From NCBI GenBank assembly GCA_016840645.1, contig JAEORY010000134.1, positions 1 through 8,959 on the forward strand: a stretch of DNA of 8,959 bases, in the 5' to 3' direction. The position numbers and the translations under genes are program-made. A model generated the notes under the pieces. That model was not told the origin of the DNA. It did no database searches and worked only from the letters and a program-made list of their open reading frames with translations. How positions within the stretch are numbered: the stretch's first letter is position 1; the number at the start of each line of letters is the position of its first letter. Below are positions 6,661 through 8,959 of this stretch, piece after piece. Source of the DNA: Candidatus Borrarchaeota archaeon. Lineage in GTDB: Archaea; Asgardarchaeota; Sifarchaeia; Borrarchaeales; Borrarchaeaceae.

Positions 6661-6858
6661 GTGTCTGCACAAATTGTAACCCCGGATACAGTAAGGATTA
6701 GCGATAAGAAACTTAAAGATTCTTGGGATATAAAAATGTCAAGCGTACAAGAACTAGTGGAAATCGCCAATACATTAGGGGTAAAAATAGTTTTCCATGT
6801 CGGCAAGAACGAGTATTTCTTCCTACATGATCAACTAATGTATTATGCCAAAGACTAA
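6661..6858 (+). CDS. Small uncharacterised protein (65 residues)
   Basis: I do not recognise this family. It is predicted cytosolic, with no signal or membrane segment. Residues 1-27 look extended and polar. Residues 28-39 (SVQELVEIANTL) look like an amphipathic helix, and 42-63 (KIVFHVGKNEYFFLHDQLMYY) look like two or three short beta strands rich in aromatics. Evidence that it is real: a near-perfect Shine-Dalgarno GGAGGGTGA at 6646-6654, six bases before the GTG start, and a good promoter at 6594-6604. An ATG at 6656 is closer to that site but opens a different frame that stops after seven codons, so GTG 6661 is preferred. It is followed after 31 bases by the next gene, whose own ribosome site lies in that gap, so the two are probably co-transcribed. 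A small adaptor or regulatory protein is possible but not shown. Confidence 0.72.
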   Translation: MSAQIVTPDTVRISDKKLKDSWDIKMSSVQELVEIANTLGVKIVFHVGKNEYFFLHDQLMYYAKD

Positions 6859-6889
6859 GCTTGTCCTTCATGTAAATCGAGGTGTAAAG

Positions 6890-7252
6890 ATGTCTGAAAG
6901 TGAACTGATAGTTGATCTCAAAATAGAGGGTCTAGCAGATCAGGTCAACAGCTTCATTAACATGTACAAAAGCCAACTTATAATGCGAGGGTATTCTATC
7001 AAAGGCGAGTGGGATGTAACGGAAAGCGTAGGAGGTAAAATTATCGGTAAAAAGAAAATTGACCTAGGAGGAGGGCTTGAGGTAGAAAAAAAGGTCGAAA
7101 AGAAGCATAAAGTCCGTCTTGAATTTAGAACTGCTGACGATGATATACGCTATATTGCTTGGCCATCAAAAAGTGGAAAAGAAATCTCCCCAGTAATAAT
7201 TGATGAATTACAAAAGTTCGCAGGCAGTGTAGAATCGAAAATGAAACAATGA
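6890..7252 (+). CDS. Uncharacterised protein (120 residues), probably alpha/beta
   Basis: Not recognised. From ATG 6890 the protein starts MSESELIVDLKIEGLADQVN. A likely strand (residues 4-12) is followed by a helix (15-30, containing VNSFINMYKSQL), then several lysine-rich strands (36-82), an acidic turn TADDDIRYIAW at 81-91, and a C-terminal helix (99-118). A GGG turn at 60-62 and alternating K/E/V residues suggest a beta-hairpin or meander. No signal peptide, membrane span or catalytic motif is visible. The frame is open back to an ATG at 6845, which would overlap the previous gene. GAGGTG at 6879-6884 is well spaced from 6890, and the MSE start resembles those of neighbouring genes, so 6890 is chosen. 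It is probably in one transcript with the 65-residue protein upstream and possibly with the zinc-ribbon gene 68 bases downstream. Confidence 0.75.
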   Translation: MSESELIVDLKIEGLADQVNSFINMYKSQLIMRGYSIKGEWDVTESVGGKIIGKKKIDLGGGLEVEKKVEKKHKVRLEFRTADDDIRYIAWPSKSGKEISPVIIDELQKFAGSVESKMKQ

Positions 7253-7276
7253 AACTATATCTCACCCATTTTTAAC

Positions 7277-7296
7277 CTCATTTCTTTTTTTGTTTA
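7277..7296 (+). terminator. T-rich tract after the 120-residue protein gene
   Basis: TCATTTCTTTTTTTGTTTAA, 25 bases after the stop, is a possible archaeal U-rich terminator. It may end only part of the transcripts, because the next gene begins 25 bases later and has at best a weak promoter (CTATATC, 7254-7260). Confidence 0.35.
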
Positions 7297-7320
7297 ACAA
7301 GTCAAAAAGGAAGTTTAGAA

Positions 7321-7872
7321 GTGTACATGGATTGGAATGACTTTTTTATTGGTCGTAAACTGCCTGATTGTTGGAATGCAGTTATCGCGTGGATTAAAGA
7401 ATTTGAAATGGAGCAAGTCTATTCTTTGGAATCTAAGTATATTCTAACGGAATTTAAAAGCAAACTGGGAAAAACATACGGGGAAGTATATTTAGAGGAT
7501 ACAGCAAACGGAATCGCCGTTTTTGTGAGATTGAGGAGCAAAGATGATGAAAGAAGTTTGGCAAACTTCACTGAGAGCGATTTTGAACAAATAAACCTTG
7601 AAAAACTAGATATGGACGATGAAACACCCGAAGAAGCCTATCTAAGAGATTCTTTGAACGTTATCATTAAGTCTTTGTGGCTTAGAATGGAAAATGCTCA
7701 AAAGTTCTGCACTAACTGTGATAAAGGACTTAAACCCGGATGGATTAAATGTCCTTACTGCAATGCACCTCAGGGAGAGTTGACATGTTCTAGTTGCGGT
7801 GAAGCCTTAGACTTCAGATGGGTAAGTTGCCCTAACTGTGGCGCTCAACTGAAAAAAGCTGTCTCCCAGTAA
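7321..7872 (+). CDS. Protein with tandem C-terminal zinc ribbons and an unknown N-terminal domain
   Basis: The 183-residue protein has two parts. Residues about 3-125 form a domain I do not recognise, starting MDWNDFFIGRKLPDCWNAVI: a Trp-rich helix, then strands around 40-72, then an acidic helical stretch. Residues 130-173 are a double zinc ribbon: C130-x2-C133-x10-C144-x2-C147, then C156-x2-C159-x10-C170-x2-C173. Both pairs have the same spacing and a conserved Trp three residues before the second CxxC, as in double-zinc-ribbon (DZR-like) proteins. Such ribbons usually mediate protein contacts or, less often, nucleic-acid contacts. No membrane segment is present. GTG 7321 is chosen because GGAAG at 7309-7313 is seven bases away; the in-frame ATG at 7327 would be 13 bases away. 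All eight Cys are intact. It follows the 120-residue gene by 68 bases and may share its transcript. Confidence 0.85.
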   Translation: MYMDWNDFFIGRKLPDCWNAVIAWIKEFEMEQVYSLESKYILTEFKSKLGKTYGEVYLEDTANGIAVFVRLRSKDDERSLANFTESDFEQINLEKLDMDDETPEEAYLRDSLNVIIKSLWLRMENAQKFCTNCDKGLKPGWIKCPYCNAPQGELTCSSCGEALDFRWVSCPNCGAQLKKAVSQ

Positions 7873-7873
7873 T

Positions 7874-7930
7874 TCTTCTGAGTCTTCTTCTCCTTTTTTG
7901 TGATCTGCTCTTACATTTAAAGTTCGGTAT
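7874..7930 (+). promoter_or_regulatory. Recurring intergenic module, copy 3
   Basis: Directly after the zinc-ribbon gene: TTCTTCTGAGT, TCTTCTCCTTTTTT, then TTTAAAGTTCGGTAT at 7916-7930. The last 15 bases match 12 of 15 with 2978-2992 ahead of TPR gene 1. The T-rich part probably terminates the upstream transcript. TTTAAAGT could be a distal promoter for TPR gene 3, although its predicted start would leave a leader of over 100 bases. Confidence 0.4.
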
Positions 7931-7992
7931 TTAGGAACTAAGCTCATCTGCTCTTTGAACTATCCCAGCTTGCCTATAGATGCAGATTCTTA

Positions 7993-8012
7993 TGTTTATA
8001 AACAAAGTTTAT
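7993..8012 (+). promoter_or_regulatory. Probable promoter/operator of TPR gene 3
   Basis: TGTTTATAAACA at 7993-8004 is a perfect 12-base palindrome that contains the TATA-like TTTATAAA (7995-8002). The predicted transcript start is near 8024, with a leader of about 37 bases to ATG 8061. The right half, ATAAAC, also pairs with GTTTAT at 8007-8012, giving a second overlapping inverted repeat. This layout fits a repressor site over the TATA box. It also argues that the longer frame from 7980 is not the true protein start. Confidence 0.4.
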
Positions 8013-8060
8013 TTATCAGAAGTAGAAGATGTGTGTCTATCAGTCAGCATAGGGTTAGAA

Positions 8061-8792
8061 ATGTCTGCGGAAGATTATTTTGAAAGAGGATCTGAGCATT
8101 TAGATCAAGGTCACCACCAAAAAGCCATAGATGAATTCAAGAAAGCATTAAAGGTCGATCAAAACCACACAATGGCATGGTACAACATGGGTATAGCCTA
8201 TGGTGAAGTAGGCGAGCATGCTGCTGCACTTGTATGTTATAGAAAAACTGTAAAGATCGCTCCTGAGTTCGCATGGGCTTGGACTAACCTAGGTGAGACC
8301 TATAGAAGACTCAGTGATTATAAAAATGCCATTAAATACCATAAAAAGGCTGTAAAACTTGATCCTGAGTTCGAAGATGCGTGGTACAATCTAGGAGGCA
8401 CCTATGGAGAATTAGGAAATCATGAAAAAGCGGTCGAGTGTTTTAAAAAGGTAGTAGAAATTGATCCTGGAGATATAGATGCATGGTATAACCTAGGGGT
8501 GGCTTATGGACAATTAGATGAACATAAAAAGGCAATTGAGTGTTTTAAGAAGATTGTTGAAATCGATTCGCAGGCTGCAACTGCCTGGGTATGCATAGGA
8601 TTGGCTTATTCTGAGTTAGGTGAACATCAAAAAGCGATCTTGAATTTTAAAAAAGCAGTAAAAATTGATCCTGAATTTGCAGAAGCGTGGAGTAACCTAG
8701 CAGTAGCCTATAAAAAACTAGACGATAATAAGAAGGCAGATGAATGCCTTAAAAAGGCGATAAAACTCAATCCTGAGCTGGCGATTAAATAA
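8061..8792 (+). CDS. TPR-repeat protein with seven repeats (TPR paralogue 3)
   Basis: From ATG 8061 the 243 residues are seven consecutive 34-residue TPR units plus five extra residues. The start MSAEDYFERGSEH aligns with paralogue 2 (MSAEEYNERGNEY). The last unit ends KADECLKKAIKLNPELAIK, matching the C-terminal unit of paralogue 1. The middle units are regular, with WYN-x-G in three of them. The frame is open upstream to an ATG at 7980, but the extra 27 residues do not resemble TPR or any paralogue, have no ribosome site, and would run across the palindromic promoter. For these reasons 8061 is preferred. There is no signal peptide, membrane span or enzymatic domain, so a cytosolic scaffold is most likely. 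It is separated from the preceding zinc-ribbon gene by about 190 bases, so it probably has its own promoter. Confidence 0.9.
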   Translation: MSAEDYFERGSEHLDQGHHQKAIDEFKKALKVDQNHTMAWYNMGIAYGEVGEHAAALVCYRKTVKIAPEFAWAWTNLGETYRRLSDYKNAIKYHKKAVKLDPEFEDAWYNLGGTYGELGNHEKAVECFKKVVEIDPGDIDAWYNLGVAYGQLDEHKKAIECFKKIVEIDSQAATAWVCIGLAYSELGEHQKAILNFKKAVKIDPEFAEAWSNLAVAYKKLDDNKKADECLKKAIKLNPELAIK

Positions 8793-8800
8793 TTACGTCA

Positions 8801-8820
8801 TTTAATTTCCTTATTTTTAA
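8801..8820 (+). terminator. T-rich tract after TPR gene 3
   Basis: A pyrimidine- and T-rich stretch (TTTAATTTCC then TTATTTTTAA) starts eight bases after the stop, with no hairpin. It is a plausible archaeal terminator just before the second insertion element. Confidence 0.35.
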
Positions 8821-8872
8821 CTTAATCGGCGGGAAGTCCCCTTCCGACAGGTGGGGGATGAAAGCCGCTAGC

Positions 8873-8880
8873 TTTATATA
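8873..8880 (+). promoter_or_regulatory. TATA box of the second tnpB element
   Basis: TTTATATA is a perfect archaeal TATA box, 46-53 bases ahead of the tnpB start. It predicts a transcript start near 8902. Confidence 0.65.
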
Positions 8881-8925
8881 GTTTTTTGGGGTAGAAGTAC
8901 TGATAACAGAGTCTGCGTGAAGCCC

Positions 8926-8959
8926 ATGAAACTGACACAGCAAATCAGGATCTTTCCGA
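8926..8959 (+). CDS. tnpB: TnpB of a second IS200/IS605-type element (first 11 codons only)
   Basis: The frame from ATG 8926 reads MKLTQQIRIFP before the window ends. This matches the conserved beginning of TnpB/OrfB proteins (MKxTxxxRxxPT), and the G/C-rich structured left end plus TATA box upstream support it. GTGA at 8917-8920 is a possible ribosome site. The N-terminus differs from that of the tnpB at 479 (MKRTYKFRLYP), so the two are different TnpB lineages rather than copies of one element. Eleven residues alone would be weak evidence; the context carries the call. Confidence 0.72.
   Translation, partial: MKLTQQIRIFP

Larger units (their letters stand above)
8827..8959 (+). mobile_element. 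Left end of a second tnpB insertion sequence (cut by window edge)
   Basis: Base composition changes sharply at about 8827 to a G/C-rich, highly structured stretch. CGGGAAG (8830-8836) pairs with CTTCCG (8841-8846). CGGC (8827-8830) pairs with GCCG (8864-8867). AAAGC (8861-8865) pairs with GCTTT (8871-8875). This clustered hairpin potential is typical of IS605-type left ends. GGGGGAT at 8853-8859 corresponds to GGGGGAT at 353-359 in element 1. The TATA region 8870-8891 matches 408-429 at 19 of 22 positions. A tnpB start follows at 8926. Confidence 0.7.

Noticed and set aside
6656..6679. ATG nearer to the GGAGGGTGA site than the GTG at 6661
   Set aside because: It opens another frame that stops after seven codons, so it is unlikely to be a gene. 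Its possible role in coupling is not supported by anything else.
6845..6889. Upstream in-frame ATG giving a 135-residue version of the 120-residue protein
   Set aside because: It would overlap the preceding gene and has no ribosome site, while 6890 has GAGGTG at correct spacing.
7980..8060. In-frame N-terminal extension of 27 residues for TPR gene 3
   Set aside because: It lacks a ribosome site, does not resemble the paralogues, and overlaps a palindromic TATA region; ATG 8061 aligns with the paralogue starts.
338..8959. Composite transposon formed by two identical elements around the cargo
   Set aside because: The two TnpB N-termini differ, the second element is incomplete in the window, and this superfamily does not normally move cargo as a composite.
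1..8959. tRNA, rRNA or CRISPR elements
   Set aside because: No cloverleaf, rRNA-like stretch or repeat-spacer array was recognised by eye on either strand.

Overview
The window reads as AT-rich archaeal DNA. Promoter-like boxes close to the archaeal consensus (TTTAAATA, TTTATATA, TATATAAG) sit about 35-75 bases ahead of starts. Ribosome sites are of the GGTGA/GGAGG type, and genes are followed by T-rich tracts rather than classical hairpin terminators. The left-edge gene is an archaeal-type phosphoglycerate mutase. The many TPR proteins, VWA proteins and solo tnpB elements would fit an Asgard archaeon or a methanogen-related lineage, but the sequence alone does not settle the lineage.

Layout. 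(1) 1-292, minus strand: the first 97 codons of an archaeal cofactor-independent phosphoglycerate mutase (apgM), cut by the window edge. (2) About 338-1690: a solo-tnpB insertion sequence of the IS200/IS605 superfamily (IS1341-like, no tnpA), with a left-end hairpin, its own TATA box, tnpB, and a right-end hairpin that should form the 3' part of an omega RNA. It sits between apgM and the next gene. (3) 1795-2937: a class V PLP-dependent aminotransferase of the serine/alanine-glyoxylate type. (4) 3051-8792: seven same-strand genes making an accessory block: two TPR proteins (9 and 12 repeats), a VWA-domain protein, two small proteins I do not recognise, a protein with a tandem C-terminal zinc ribbon, and a third TPR protein (7 repeats). 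(5) 8827-8959: the left end, promoter and first 11 codons of a second tnpB element, cut by the window edge.

The accessory block is the part most likely to be undescribed. The three TPR proteins are clear paralogues: the same MS-x-x-x-Y start, similar first and last repeats, and different numbers of middle repeats. Gaps between genes are 31 to about 260 bases, and several contain a plausible TATA box next to a palindrome, so the block looks more like several small transcription units than one tight operon. VWA domains and zinc ribbons commonly mediate protein contacts, and TPRs are scaffolds. A multi-protein complex is therefore a reasonable guess, but no enzyme domain is visible in the block and no function can be read from the sequence. 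The block lies between two same-orientation tnpB elements with matching left-end promoter motifs, which is compatible with a mobile or variable region but does not prove one.
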